Below are positions 18,381 to 27,126 of a stretch of DNA of 64,000 bases, one piece after another. Numbering within the stretch: the first letter of the stretch is position 1; every line of letters starts with the position of its first letter. Under the pieces are notes generated by a model. The model saw nothing but the letters and a program-made list of their open reading frames with translations. It did no database searches and had not been told where the DNA came from. The position numbers and the translations under genes are program-made. The stretch comes from Pedobacter sp. KBW06 (GTDB lineage Bacteria; Bacteroidota; Bacteroidia; Sphingobacteriales; Sphingobacteriaceae): NCBI RefSeq assembly GCF_003852525.1, contig NZ_QAJL01000001.1, positions 1,561,211 to 1,625,210 of the forward strand, given 5' to 3'.

Positions 18381-19685
18381 ATGACGAATGTAAATTATTT
18401 TAAAGATCAGTTTGAGCAACTTCAGGACTCCGGTCCTGCAACTGCCATCGCTGAACTCAGGACAGATGGTTTCAATACCTTTAACAAATCAGGCTTACCG
18501 ACGTACAAGTTGGAAGAATGGAAATACACCAATATCAGCAGTTTATTTGACAAAGAATATCAGTTTGCAAATACAGCTCCTGCAATTCAGCTTTCGGATA
18601 TAGATGCCATTCGTTTAGCAGGCCATGAGCAGGCCAATGAACTGGTTTTTGTAAACGGACGATTTATCCCGGCCCTGTCGACCATCCGTTCTACTGCATC
18701 CCAGCTGGTCATCTTAGCTTTGGAAGAAGCTGCAAAAGGGAAATACGAGCAGCTTGTTAAAGCACACCTCGGACAAAGCAGTGAATACCTGAAGGACGGA
18801 ATCCATGCACTGAATACCTCTTTTATACAGGACGGCCTGTTCCTTCTGGTCCCTAAAGGACAGCAATTAACAGAACCGGTCTATATCTACCATATTTCGG
18901 ACGCAAGGCAACAAAATACCCTTTCCCAGCCAAGAAGCCTGATCTTTGTAGAAGAAAATGCAAAATTACAGCTAACGGAAACTTATACCACATTAGGTAC
19001 ATCAGAAAGCTTTACCAATGAGGTCCTGGAAGTAGTGGTGAAAGAAAATGCTTTTGTAGAATATTATAAAATCCAGCACGACGGCTTAAATGCCAGTCAG
19101 GTAGGCAGCACGCATATTCACCAGATTGGCAGAAGCCACGTACACACGGTAGTGGTTTCTCTGAACGGTGGCGTCATTCGCAACAACCTGAACCTGGTAC
19201 TGGATGCAGCAGGCAATGAAACCCATCTTTATGGACTCTACCTCCTAAAAGGGAAGAGCCATGTGGACAACCATACTTTAGTAGACAATAAACAGCCAAA
19301 CTGTTTTAGTAACCAGCTCTATAAAGGAATTGCAGGTGATGCTTCAACAGGTGTTTTCAGCGGAAGAATCATTGTACAACCTGATGCACAAAAGACAAAT
19401 GCCTACCAATCCAACAAAAACATCATCTTATCCGATCAGGCGACCATCAATACCAAACCGCAACTCGAGATTTTTGCAGATGATGTGAAATGTTCGCACG
19501 GCTGTACCGTGGGTCAGCTGGATGAAGAAGCTTTGTTCTATCTAAGGGCAAGGGGAATTCCCAAGGAAGCGGCAGAGGTATTATTATTGGAGGCTTATGC
19601 AGCTGACATCCTGGTACAGATTAAACCGGAGCCTTTACGCAATCATGTAGCAGAACTGATTTACGAACACTTATCTATATCATAA
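18381..19685 (+). CDS. sufD: Fe-S assembly protein SufD
   Basis: 434 residues. It is the SufB paralogue that completes the SufBC2D complex and is needed for iron entry. The N-terminal part has LPTYKLEEWKYTNISSLFD; the beta-helical core ends in the family motif DDVKCSHGCTVGQLDEEALFYLRARGIPKEAA, which carries the conserved His. Its stop is separated from the sufS ATG by a single base. Confidence 0.96.
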   Translation: MTNVNYFKDQFEQLQDSGPATAIAELRTDGFNTFNKSGLPTYKLEEWKYTNISSLFDKEYQFANTAPAIQLSDIDAIRLAGHEQANELVFVNGRFIPALSTIRSTASQLVILALEEAAKGKYEQLVKAHLGQSSEYLKDGIHALNTSFIQDGLFLLVPKGQQLTEPVYIYHISDARQQNTLSQPRSLIFVEENAKLQLTETYTTLGTSESFTNEVLEVVVKENAFVEYYKIQHDGLNASQVGSTHIHQIGRSHVHTVVVSLNGGVIRNNLNLVLDAAGNETHLYGLYLLKGKSHVDNHTLVDNKQPNCFSNQLYKGIAGDASTGVFSGRIIVQPDAQKTNAYQSNKNIILSDQATINTKPQLEIFADDVKCSHGCTVGQLDEEALFYLRARGIPKEAAEVLLLEAYAADILVQIKPEPLRNHVAELIYEHLSIS

Positions 19686-19686
19686 A

Positions 19687-20931
19687 ATGACACAGATAGA
19701 TTCCATATCCCTGGATTTAGACCTGCAAGCGATCAGGTCCCAGTTTCCCATTCTCAGCAGAACGGTAAATGATAAACCATTGGTTTACCTGGACAATGCA
19801 GCGACCTCCCAAAAGCCACAATGCGTGATTGATGCGCTGAGTGATTATTATGGCCGCTACAACGCGAACATTCACCGTGGCATCCATACCCTCGCCGAAG
19901 AAGCAACTTTGGCCTATGAGGCTACGCGTTTTGCAGTACAGGAGTTTATTGGAGCAGCATCGGCTGAGGAAATTATCTTCAGCAGAGGAACAACGGAAGG
20001 AATCAATCTTGTAGCCTATACCTGGGGTCGTCAGCACATTAAAGCGGGTGATGAAATCCTGATCTCCGGAATGGAACACCATTCGAATATCGTCCCATGG
20101 CAAATCCTTTGTCAGGAGAAAAATGCGGTATTAAAGGTGATTCCGGTGAGCGAAGAAGGGGAACTCTCTATGGAGGACTACAAAAGCCTGCTGACAGAAA
20201 AAACCAAACTGGTTTCCATTGTTCAGGTTTCCAATGCCCTGGGAACAGTGAATCCCGTAAAAGAAATGATTGATGCTGCACATGCCATAGGTGCAAAAGT
20301 ATTGGTAGACGGTGCACAATCTGCTGTACACCTGGACATTGATGTTCAGGCTCTGGATTGTGACTTTTTTGCCTTTTCGGGCCATAAAGTATATGCGCCT
20401 ACAGGGATTGGTGTACTTTACGGAAAAAAGGAATTGCTGGAAAGCATGCCGGTATTCCATGGTGGCGGAGAAATGATTAAGGAAGTCACTTTTGAACAGA
20501 CGACCTATAATGACCTTCCCTATAAGTATGAAGCAGGTACTCCAAACATTGCCGATACCATTGCTTTAAAAGCAGCATTGGACTACGTTCAAAATATAGG
20601 TAAAGCGACCATCAGAAAACATGAAAACGAGCTGCTGGCATATGCAACTGCACAGTTGGAAAGTATTCCGGGTTTGAGTATCATTGGAAAAGCCAAAGAG
20701 AAGGTAAGCTTGGTTTCTTTCATCGTCAAAGGCATTCACCCTCAGGACATCGGCATTTTGCTGGATAACCTCGGGATTGCAGTAAGGACAGGACACCATT
20801 GTACACAGCCCTTAATGAAACGTTTTGGCATCCCGGGAACCGTTAGGGCTTCCTTTGCACTTTACAATACCAAAGAAGAAATAGATATCCTGATTGCAGG
20901 CATGCACAAATCCATTAAAATGTTATCCTGA
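19687..20931 (+). CDS. sufS: Cysteine desulfurase SufS
   Basis: 414 residues. This PLP enzyme takes sulfur from cysteine as an enzyme persulfide. Motifs: YLDNAATSQKP, NIHRGIHTLAEEA, GMEHHSNIVPWQ, the PLP-lysine loop FAFSGHKVYAPTGIGVLYG, and the active-site Cys in RTGHHCTQPLM, in the group-II (SufS) arrangement. Its TGA overlaps the sufE ATG by one base, so the donor and its sulfur acceptor are translationally coupled. Confidence 0.97.
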   Translation: MTQIDSISLDLDLQAIRSQFPILSRTVNDKPLVYLDNAATSQKPQCVIDALSDYYGRYNANIHRGIHTLAEEATLAYEATRFAVQEFIGAASAEEIIFSRGTTEGINLVAYTWGRQHIKAGDEILISGMEHHSNIVPWQILCQEKNAVLKVIPVSEEGELSMEDYKSLLTEKTKLVSIVQVSNALGTVNPVKEMIDAAHAIGAKVLVDGAQSAVHLDIDVQALDCDFFAFSGHKVYAPTGIGVLYGKKELLESMPVFHGGGEMIKEVTFEQTTYNDLPYKYEAGTPNIADTIALKAALDYVQNIGKATIRKHENELLAYATAQLESIPGLSIIGKAKEKVSLVSFIVKGIHPQDIGILLDNLGIAVRTGHHCTQPLMKRFGIPGTVRASFALYNTKEEIDILIAGMHKSIKMLS

Positions 20932-21374
20932 TGAGTCAGCAACCAATTCTTGAAATAGAGAAAGAGATTATAGAAGATTTCGCACTGTTCGACAGCTGGG
21001 AAGATAAATATGAATACATTATTGATCTGGGAAAGAAACTCCCTGCACTGGAAGAAGAACACAAGATAGCAGACAATAAAATTAAGGGTTGCCAGTCTAC
21101 GGTCTGGCTGGCCGCATCTCATGAAGATGGCAGGGTATTTTTTAAAGCAGATAGCGATGCGGTGATCGTAAAAGGTCTGGTGAGCATGCTCATCAAAGTA
21201 TTGTCCGGGCATCGCCCTGAAGAAATTCTGGAAGCTAAGCTGGACTTTATCCGGGAAATCGGAATGATGACCCACCTGGCACAAACCCGTTCCAACGGAC
21301 TGCTTTCAATGATTAAACAAATGAAAAATTATGCCTTGGCTTACCAAACCATTCAGGGATTAGAAAAGAAATAG
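20931..21374 (+). CDS. sufE: Sulfur acceptor SufE
   Basis: 147 residues. It accepts persulfide sulfur from SufS and passes it to SufBCD. The acceptor Cys lies in KIKGCQSTVWLAA, and MTHLAQTRSNGLLSMI near the C-terminus is typical. It starts within the sufS stop codon (TGATG). Confidence 0.95.
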   Translation: MSQQPILEIEKEIIEDFALFDSWEDKYEYIIDLGKKLPALEEEHKIADNKIKGCQSTVWLAASHEDGRVFFKADSDAVIVKGLVSMLIKVLSGHRPEEILEAKLDFIREIGMMTHLAQTRSNGLLSMIKQMKNYALAYQTIQGLEKK

Positions 21375-21377
21375 ATC

Positions 21378-21692
21378 ATGGATAAAGAGGAATTAAAACA
21401 AAAAGTAATTGACTGCCTGCAAACGATATATGACCCTGAAATACCGGTTAGCATATATGAACTTGGGCTGATCTATGAAACTGAAGTGATGACACCGTTT
21501 AACAACGTACAGATTGTCATGACCCTCACCGCTCCGGGCTGCCCGGCCGCGCAGGACATTCCGGTTGAAGTGGAACAGAAAGTAAGACAAATTGAAGGCG
21601 TAAACGAAGTATCTGTAGAAGTGACCTGGACACCACCATGGAACAAGGACATGATGTCTGAGGCTGCCCGCCTGGAATTGGGAATGATGTAA
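21378..21692 (+). CDS. SufT-like Fe-S assembly protein (DUF59/MIP18 family)
   Basis: 104 residues with the MIP18/DUF59 signature: LQTIYDPEIPVSIYELGLIYE and TLTAPGCPAAQDIPVEVEQKV, ending in VTWTPPWNKDMMSEAARLELGM. Such proteins act in cluster maturation or delivery. It follows sufE by 3 bp, so it is part of the operon. No A-type carrier (sufA) is present in the operon, and this protein may take over part of its role (inference). Confidence 0.9.
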   Translation: MDKEELKQKVIDCLQTIYDPEIPVSIYELGLIYETEVMTPFNNVQIVMTLTAPGCPAAQDIPVEVEQKVRQIEGVNEVSVEVTWTPPWNKDMMSEAARLELGMM

Positions 21693-21724
21693 AGAGGAAT
21701 AAATAAGACAAAAAATAGATACTG

Positions 21725-22189
21725 ATGAAAATTACAGCCCAGGAAGAATATGGATTAAGGGTACTCCTTCGCATCGCCAGGCATGAAAACGGGGAAGGCA
21801 TCAGCATTCCTGCCCTCAGCGAAGCAGAAGGCCTGTCTACTGCTTATGTGGCTAAGCTAACGAGAATGCTGCGCATCTCGGGATACATCAATAGCACCCC
21901 GGGATACAAGGGAGGGTATGTACTTGCGCAACCTGCAGATCAGGTCAACATCAATAAGGTGTTGAAAGTGCTTGGCGGTGCCCTGTTCAATAAAGCTTTT
22001 TGTGAAGAATATCCTGGAGCAGTAAAGCTCTGCACCAATTCTATCGACTGCTCCGTTCGTTCTTTATGGCAAATGATCCAGCTAACTGTAGATCAGCTGT
22101 TAGATAAAGTTTCGCTTCAGGACCTGATTAATCCGGAGCAGGAATCGAGCTTTTTGCTGGAATCTATCTTAAAACAAAACGCGAAATAA
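21725..22189 (+). CDS. Rrf2-family regulator at the end of the suf operon
   Basis: 154 residues. An N-terminal winged helix (about 1-65; EEYGLRVLLRIARHENG, LSTAYVAKLTRMLRISGYINS) is followed by a wing GYKGGYVLAQP and a three-Cys segment C-x9-C-x5-C (CEEYPGAVKLCTNSIDC). IscR/NsrR/SufR relatives use three such Cys to hold an Fe-S cluster, though the first spacing is longer here. Sited 32 bp after sufT, it is very likely the cluster-sensing feedback regulator of the operon. Confidence 0.9.
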   Translation: MKITAQEEYGLRVLLRIARHENGEGISIPALSEAEGLSTAYVAKLTRMLRISGYINSTPGYKGGYVLAQPADQVNINKVLKVLGGALFNKAFCEEYPGAVKLCTNSIDCSVRSLWQMIQLTVDQLLDKVSLQDLINPEQESSFLLESILKQNAK

Positions 22190-22192
22190 GCC

Positions 22193-23110
22193 TTATCTGA
22201 TGCTAAAAATAATACCGGCTCCTATTCCCTTTACTTTCCTCAGGGCTCCGTTGAAGCGGGATTCCCGTTCCTGCCCATCTGCCAGGAAGAGCTGATCGAT
22301 TCCTTTTCCCGTTTCAGCATAACGGTATTCCCCCCTTAAATAAACAGCGCAGAAGGAGTTGATGTTGAAGTTCAGGCGCAATAAGACCTGACTTTCAAAA
22401 CCTCTCGCAGTATGTTTGAAACTCAGTGGATGGTTAAAGGCATCAATCAGGTTCCAATCAGCAAGGCCGGTATAACGGAGTTGCTGATAACTGAATCCTG
22501 CATTCAAACTAATTCTTCGCAGCCTTGCGACCTGCAGATCGATACCCGCAAGGGGACCATTCCAATCGGTCTGGTAACTGCTGTTTAGTTGCTTCCCTCC
22601 TTTATCTTCTTCAAAATTCTTCAGCGAGAGTACCTGCCTGTTGTTCGCATATCCGGCATAAGGCATCACAGTAAACAGCTCATGGAGCTTGAGCTCATAG
22701 GCCAAAGCGATTGAATAACGGGAAGTATGTCCCTCATTGCTCTTTAAAAACGCAGCGTATGTAGGCTGAGTTCGGTTATCTGCTGCATAATCATGATCCG
22801 TAGCAGTTCCGCTTCGGATAAAAGCTTTGTGGTAACTGCCTTTAAAGAAAATATGGGACCAGATGTTTAAATCTACATCCAGTCCCACACCCGCTCCCTT
22901 CAATTTCGTCCAGATCACTTCTGATAAAACATCAGGATTTTGTCCATTGCTGTTTCCGGCAATTGACCATTGAAAATTCTCGGAGCTGTCGTCACCATAA
23001 AAAGCAAAAGTCCAGCTTTTTCCCTGTTCCTGCATTGACTGTCCATAGACAGAAAAGCAGCAAAACATCAGCAGCACATAGCTCAGGTATCTTTTCATGG
23101 TGACCGACAT
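22193..23110 (-). CDS. Outer-membrane beta-barrel protein (omptin-like fold possible)
   Basis: Up to 305 residues with a signal peptide ending near VYGQ. The mature part alternates aromatic and polar residues in strands (for example AYELKLHELFTVMPYAGYANN, LAGIDLQVARLRRISLNAGFSYQQL) and ends in a strand IGAGIIFSIR, as in outer-membrane barrels of about 300 residues. The ATG at 23110 overlaps the GH16 stop by one base (TAATG); an alternative start is 23098. Overlap with GH16 ties it to the glucan locus, where it could serve in glycan uptake or anchoring. The exact family is uncertain. Confidence 0.65.
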   Translation of the reverse strand: MSVTMKRYLSYVLLMFCCFSVYGQSMQEQGKSWTFAFYGDDSSENFQWSIAGNSNGQNPDVLSEVIWTKLKGAGVGLDVDLNIWSHIFFKGSYHKAFIRSGTATDHDYAADNRTQPTYAAFLKSNEGHTSRYSIALAYELKLHELFTVMPYAGYANNRQVLSLKNFEEDKGGKQLNSSYQTDWNGPLAGIDLQVARLRRISLNAGFSYQQLRYTGLADWNLIDAFNHPLSFKHTARGFESQVLLRLNFNINSFCAVYLRGEYRYAETGKGIDQLFLADGQERESRFNGALRKVKGIGAGIIFSIR

Positions 23111-24306
23111 TATAAACTAAAGGCTTCCCATCCGGAGATGGTCGTTCTGTTACAGGTCATCGCTGCGGTACCGTTCTCAGAAGAGATATAACGGCCATTG
23201 TTACCTCTAAGGGATATTTTTCCATCAGCATTGACGATCCAATCGAACTTTTCCCAATCACTGACCGTTGTTCTGCTACAGGTAATGGGTGCTGTTCCGT
23301 TTTCAGAGGAAACATATTTATTCATGCTTCTCAAAGCCACTTTACCCCCTCCGGCATCTACCACTGTAAATTTCTCCCAGTCTTGTGAAGTTGGCCGGTC
23401 GCAAATCATCGGGCCTGTTCCATTTAATCCGGTCACAAACAGGTTATTGATCCCTTTCAGGGAAATGGTCTGACCTATAGGCGGATTCGCAGAACTTTCG
23501 GTCAGCTGATATACCTTTACATAATCCACATACATGCTTGCAGGCAGCCGGCTTTCGTCAATGTTCTGACCCGGCAGGTTTCCTCCGACAGCCAGGTTAA
23601 AGAGTAAAAAGAAGGGATCATGAAATTCTTCTGTTCCATTGATGTTGTTTTCAATATTGGCAACATGGAACTGAACATTGTCTACAAACCAGGTAATGGA
23701 GGCTGGTGTCCAGTCTACCCGGTACACATGGTAATTGGTAGGTGTGGTCGTCGTATTTCCTCCATAATAAGTATACTGGTTACTGAACCAATGCATTGTT
23801 CCCAATACTGTATTTGAAGTATTGGTATTTTCCATGATGTCAATCTCACCACATTTAGGCCATGGATTGGTTCCGATATTGGCACCCAGCATCCAGAATG
23901 CAGGCCACTGTCCCTGCCCCTGGGGCAATTTAATGCGGGCCTCGAACCGTCCGTACTTAAATTCCCGTTTTCCCCGGCTGATCAAACGTGCAGAGGTATA
24001 AGGCAAGCCGCCAACACTTTGTTTCCTCGCAGTGATCACGAGGTTTCCACCGGAAACAGTCGCATTTTCTGCCTGATAAAATTGTTTTTCATTATTGCCC
24101 CATCCACCGCCACCGGTTTCAAAGCTCCAGTTATTCATGTTCACTGCATTTCCGTCGAATTCATCCGACCAGACCTGCTGATAGGTTAAGGCCCTTGGAG
24201 CAGTAAGTTGATCATTTTCTGCTCCGGCAGTTTTAAGGTCCTTTTTACAGGCTGGAAGAATTTGTGAAACTGCCAGCAGGCAGATCACGAGGTTTAGTTT
24301 TTTCAT
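23110..24306 (-). CDS. GH16 beta-glucanase lipoprotein with C-terminal beta-trefoil
   Basis: 398 residues. Lipoprotein signal with Cys20 (ILPACKK). The GH16 domain (about 40-270) has the catalytic motif GEIDIMEN with nucleophile Glu154, Asp156 and acid/base Glu159, in the laminarinase/beta-1,3-glucanase-like arrangement, plus WPAFWMLG and YYGG. Residues 281-398 are three repeats with SLRGxN, YVSSENG and WEKF motifs, a predicted beta-trefoil carbohydrate-binding domain of the fascin/CBM13-like type. It sits between GH30 (34 bp upstream) and the outer-membrane barrel. The likely substrate is a beta-1,3-glucan. Confidence 0.92.
   Translation of the reverse strand: MKKLNLVICLLAVSQILPACKKDLKTAGAENDQLTAPRALTYQQVWSDEFDGNAVNMNNWSFETGGGGWGNNEKQFYQAENATVSGGNLVITARKQSVGGLPYTSARLISRGKREFKYGRFEARIKLPQGQGQWPAFWMLGANIGTNPWPKCGEIDIMENTNTSNTVLGTMHWFSNQYTYYGGNTTTTPTNYHVYRVDWTPASITWFVDNVQFHVANIENNINGTEEFHDPFFLLFNLAVGGNLPGQNIDESRLPASMYVDYVKVYQLTESSANPPIGQTISLKGINNLFVTGLNGTGPMICDRPTSQDWEKFTVVDAGGGKVALRSMNKYVSSENGTAPITCSRTTVSDWEKFDWIVNADGKISLRGNNGRYISSENGTAAMTCNRTTISGWEAFSL
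23113..23466 (-). repeat. Trefoil-domain copy 2 (GH16 C-terminus)
   Basis: Encodes three internal repeats of about 41 residues, each with (I/V)SLRxxN, Y(V/I)SSENG and WExF. The domain is nearly identical in sequence to the C-terminus of the adjacent GH30 gene (24344-24700), indicating duplication or conversion. Confidence 0.85.
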
Positions 24307-24340
24307 TGTTTTAGGGTTTGATGATTAGATTTGGTTATGA

Positions 24341-26194
24341 TTAGTTTAGACTAAATGCTTCCCATCCTGAAATTGAGGGCCTGGTACAAGTCATTGCGTT
24401 GGCACCGTTTTCAGAAGAAACGTAAAGGCCGTTGTTTCCACGGAGGGATATTTTCCCATCTGCATTAACAACCCAGTCGAATTTTTCCCAGTCTTCGATT
24501 GTAGCCCTGCTACAGGTTAAAGGCGCAGCCCCATTTTCTGAGGAAACGTATTTATTCATGCTTCTTAGTGCAATTTTTCCTCCTCCTGCATCGACTACTG
24601 TGAATTTCTCCCAATCGCCGGCACTTGCCCTGTTACACCACATTGGAGATGTTCCGTTCCCGGAACTCACAAATTGGTTGTTGATTCCTTTAAGCGAAAT
24701 CACCTGGCCTATAGGTGCAGTTACCGGGTTTCCGGAACCATTACCCGACCATTTGAAAGTTGCGACCGCTCCTGCGGGAAGAGTATAGCTAAAAGACTGG
24801 CCAGCCCACTTCACTTTAAAAGTACCACTGCCAGTTCCGCTGTTGGACACAATCAGCACCTTGGTTCCATCTGCATTTTTAAAAGCGACATTCTGGAAGC
24901 TGCCTGCAATGTTAGAACTAATTCTTGTTGCTCCGGGTCTGGCAAACTTCGAGGCATGGGCAATGATGTAATAAGACACATTTCTGGATACGTTGCTCCC
25001 GTTAATCGTTAAAGCTCCTTCGCAGGTGCTGCAACCGCCGTTGGTATGTGGGCCATAATTTTGATCAGCGGCAAGATTCCACTCCAGCACGTTGCGGCTC
25101 CAGTTCCTGGTTGCACCGATAATCAGGGTGTTTACATGCCACTGCAAATCGCCAGCGAAATTACTGGGCCCTCCCACCCATTGCTCCGTGAAATAGATAT
25201 TTTTATTGGGATAGGCATTATGCACTTCTGTCAATGCGCTAATATTTCCACCGTAAAGATGAAAAGCAGAACCATCTACATAATTTCTTGCTGCCGCATC
25301 GTTTAAAATGGCAATTGGATAATCCGGGCGATCTGCATTATGGTCGTAGGAAATGATCTTTGTGCTGATGTTACTGGCACTAAACTGTGGTCCCAGATTG
25401 TTCTTAATAAATGTGGCCTGCTCTGAAGCCTGCATAAGCATACTTGGGTTATTGTAGGGATTTAAGGGTTCATTTTGAGGGGTAATCGCATCGATGGTAA
25501 TTCCCTGGGCGCGCATGGCAAGAATGTATTTAACGAAATACCTGGCATAGGCATCGTAGTATGCAGGATTCAGGCTTCCTCCAACATAATTGCCATTGGT
25601 TTTCATCCACCTTGGAGCAGTCCAGGGGCTTCCGAGAATTTTAATGGAAGGGTTGATGGCAATGATACTTTTTAATACCGGAACCAGGTCAGTCATTTCG
25701 GGAGCAATGCTAAAATTATTGAGGTTGTTGTCCGTTTGTCCTGCAGCCAGCTCATTATAAGTAAAAGGACTGGCACTGAGATCAGATGCCCCGATTGTAA
25801 TCCTCAGGTAGCTGATTCCGATATTATTCCCGGAGGTAGCAAATAGTTCCTGCAGTAAATTGTTCCTTTGTGCTGCGCCAAGGCCATTGATGAGAGTGGC
25901 ACTTGCACCAGTCAGCGTAAAGCCAAAACCATCGATTCCCTGGTAGCTTGTGTTTTCCTCAACCACAATCGTATTTGGATTTGTTCCTGCATCTGCCCCA
26001 AAGGTGACATTGTTCTGGGATTGCAGTAATTTACTTTTGTCTGTCGTGGTCATCCAGATGCTGACAGATTCATTTGCCCGGACGGTTGTGGTTTCATTTT
26101 GATCTGGATTGGAATTGGACCGGAGTTCCTTCTTACAGGAGAACAGGACTGCACAAAGCATGGCGCAGCCTGCTAAAATCAGAATTTTTTTCAT
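24341..26194 (-). CDS. GH30 glucanase lipoprotein with C-terminal beta-trefoil
   Basis: 617 residues. Lipoprotein signal with Cys20 (LFSCKK). The GH30 (beta/alpha)8 domain includes [10 protein letters not shown] with acid/base Glu242 and [10 protein letters not shown] with nucleophile Glu337; a beta-sandwich domain follows (to about 490), then a three-repeat beta-trefoil (499-617) nearly identical to that of the GH16 neighbour. GH30 subfamily 3 enzymes cleave beta-1,6-glucan, which with GH16 would allow branched laminarin or fungal wall glucan breakdown. Subfamily assignment is inference. Confidence 0.9.
   Translation of the reverse strand: MKKILILAGCAMLCAVLFSCKKELRSNSNPDQNETTTVRANESVSIWMTTTDKSKLLQSQNNVTFGADAGTNPNTIVVEENTSYQGIDGFGFTLTGASATLINGLGAAQRNNLLQELFATSGNNIGISYLRITIGASDLSASPFTYNELAAGQTDNNLNNFSIAPEMTDLVPVLKSIIAINPSIKILGSPWTAPRWMKTNGNYVGGSLNPAYYDAYARYFVKYILAMRAQGITIDAITPQNEPLNPYNNPSMLMQASEQATFIKNNLGPQFSASNISTKIISYDHNADRPDYPIAILNDAAARNYVDGSAFHLYGGNISALTEVHNAYPNKNIYFTEQWVGGPSNFAGDLQWHVNTLIIGATRNWSRNVLEWNLAADQNYGPHTNGGCSTCEGALTINGSNVSRNVSYYIIAHASKFARPGATRISSNIAGSFQNVAFKNADGTKVLIVSNSGTGSGTFKVKWAGQSFSYTLPAGAVATFKWSGNGSGNPVTAPIGQVISLKGINNQFVSSGNGTSPMWCNRASAGDWEKFTVVDAGGGKIALRSMNKYVSSENGAAPLTCSRATIEDWEKFDWVVNADGKISLRGNNGLYVSSENGANAMTCTRPSISGWEAFSLN
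24344..24700 (-). repeat. Trefoil-domain copy 1 (GH30 C-terminus)
   Basis: Encodes the same three-repeat domain as 23113-23466: [36 protein letters not shown] and GWEAFSL are shared with small changes. Confidence 0.85.
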
Positions 26195-26217
26195 GGGGAT
26201 GAGTATATTTGGTTACT

Positions 26218-26225
26218 CAAATCTA
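26218..26225 (-). promoter_or_regulatory. Candidate -7 box for the GH30-GH16 operon
   Basis: CAAATCTA on the plus strand reads TAGATTTG on the minus strand, matching TAnnTTTG, 24 bp before the GH30 start. No clear -33 TTG is present. Confidence 0.45.
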
Positions 26226-26486
26226 TATCAGCCGAAAAAAAAATGTACATATTGCCGGGCCTACACAGCCACTACAAAAAGGATCAAAACATCAGATTTC
26301 AAGATTCAAAGGGCCTACTTACCTACTACAAACAAAACACAACAAACTCATAAACAAAGTCTTACATCCAGGTAGATTGAATTGTAACCTATTAATTACC
26401 AATCCATTCAGTTTACAAAGATCCGCCTTCATTTTTACCAGACTAAGAAAATCAAAATAAAGTCTACTAATTTAGTATACTTTATA
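26226..26486. other. AT-rich spacer between GH30 and tRNA-Cys
   Basis: Very AT-rich, with A-runs and no frame showing plausible protein composition on either strand. It holds the upstream part of the GH30 promoter region; I see no other feature. Confidence 0.5.
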
Positions 26487-26494
26487 TATATTTG
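26487..26494 (+). promoter_or_regulatory. Candidate -7 box for tRNA-Cys
   Basis: TATATTTG matches TAnnTTTG and lies 28 bp upstream of the tRNA. Confidence 0.5.
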
Positions 26495-26522
26495 CTGCTG
26501 TAAATCATGGAATACATCATAT

Positions 26523-26593
26523 AGTCATGTGGCCGAGTGGTTAGGTATGGGTCTGCAAAACCTTCAACGGCGGTTCGAATCCGCCCATGACGT
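26523..26593 (+). tRNA. tRNA-Cys (GCA)
   Basis: The D-arm GGCCGAGTGGTTAGG, anticodon loop CTGCAAA (anticodon GCA) and T-arm GGCGG-TTCGAAT-CCGCC are clear. The acceptor stem is AGTCATG/CATGACG with six pairs and an A1-G72 mismatch; position 73 is T, the U73 identity element needed for CysRS. CCA is not encoded. Confidence 0.93.
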
Positions 26594-26597
26594 CATC

Positions 26598-26628
26598 AAA
26601 AGCCTGCCTTGCGGCGGGCTTTTATTTT
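26598..26628 (+). terminator. Intrinsic terminator after tRNA-Cys
   Basis: AAAAGCCTGCC and GGCGGGCTTTT form an 11-bp stem (one G-T pair) around TTGC, continuing into TTTTATTTT. Confidence 0.85.
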
Positions 26629-26633
26629 GGGCA

Positions 26634-26671
26634 TAAAAAAACGGGGATACAGCTTCCAGCCACATCCCCGT
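26634..26671 (-). terminator. Intrinsic terminator of the VOC-protein operon
   Basis: On the minus strand ACGGGGAT pairs with ATCCCCGT across a 15-nt loop and is followed by a run of seven Ts. It lies downstream of the minus-strand gene ending at 26739. Confidence 0.8.
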
Positions 26672-26738
26672 CATCTAAATTAACGCTCTCATATATATAG
26701 ACGCCTGAATCTCAGGTTTATTATATATCTGCTAAAAA

Positions 26739-27122
26739 TTATTTTTCATAGAACTCTATTGGTAAATGATCAGGATCACTGATAAATGTAAATCGCTTTC
26801 CGGTAAACTCGTCAATCCGGATGGGTTCTGCCAGCACTTCCTTTTGCTGCAAAGTCTCCACTACCAGGTCCAGGTCATCAACCTGAAAAGCCAGGTGTCT
26901 TAAACCGGCAGCTTCGGGCCTCGATGGACGTTCCGGTGGATCCGGGAAAGAGAAAAGTTCTATAATGTACTCGCCATTAAGGGCAAGGTCCAGCTTATAG
27001 GAAGCCCTTTCTTCCCGATAAACTTCTCTGATAACCCTAAGGCCTAAAACATCTGTATAAAAGGCTTTTGAAACATTATAGTCTCTGCAAATAATTGCGA
27101 TATGGTGAACTTTACTTAACAT
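26739..27122 (-). CDS. VOC-family (glyoxalase-like) protein
   Basis: 127 residues: a single glyoxalase/bleomycin-resistance fold with the opening VHHIAIICRDYNVSKAFYTDVLGLRV, metal-ligand-type residues His5 and Glu (YIIELFSFP), RHLAFQVDDL and the end DPDHLPIEFYEK. This is the GloA2/YwbC-like subgroup. The reaction is unknown. It is the last gene of a three-gene run with the BNR-repeat and DUF2147 genes, starting 4 bp after the former. Confidence 0.88.
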   Translation of the reverse strand: MLSKVHHIAIICRDYNVSKAFYTDVLGLRVIREVYREERASYKLDLALNGEYIIELFSFPDPPERPSRPEAAGLRHLAFQVDDLDLVVETLQQKEVLAEPIRIDEFTGKRFTFISDPDHLPIEFYEK

Positions 27123-27126
27123 AGCC

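Noticed and set aside
26195..26520. Small frames in the AT-rich spacer before tRNA-Cys
   Set aside because: Very basic, low-complexity products without a start context or homology-like motifs.
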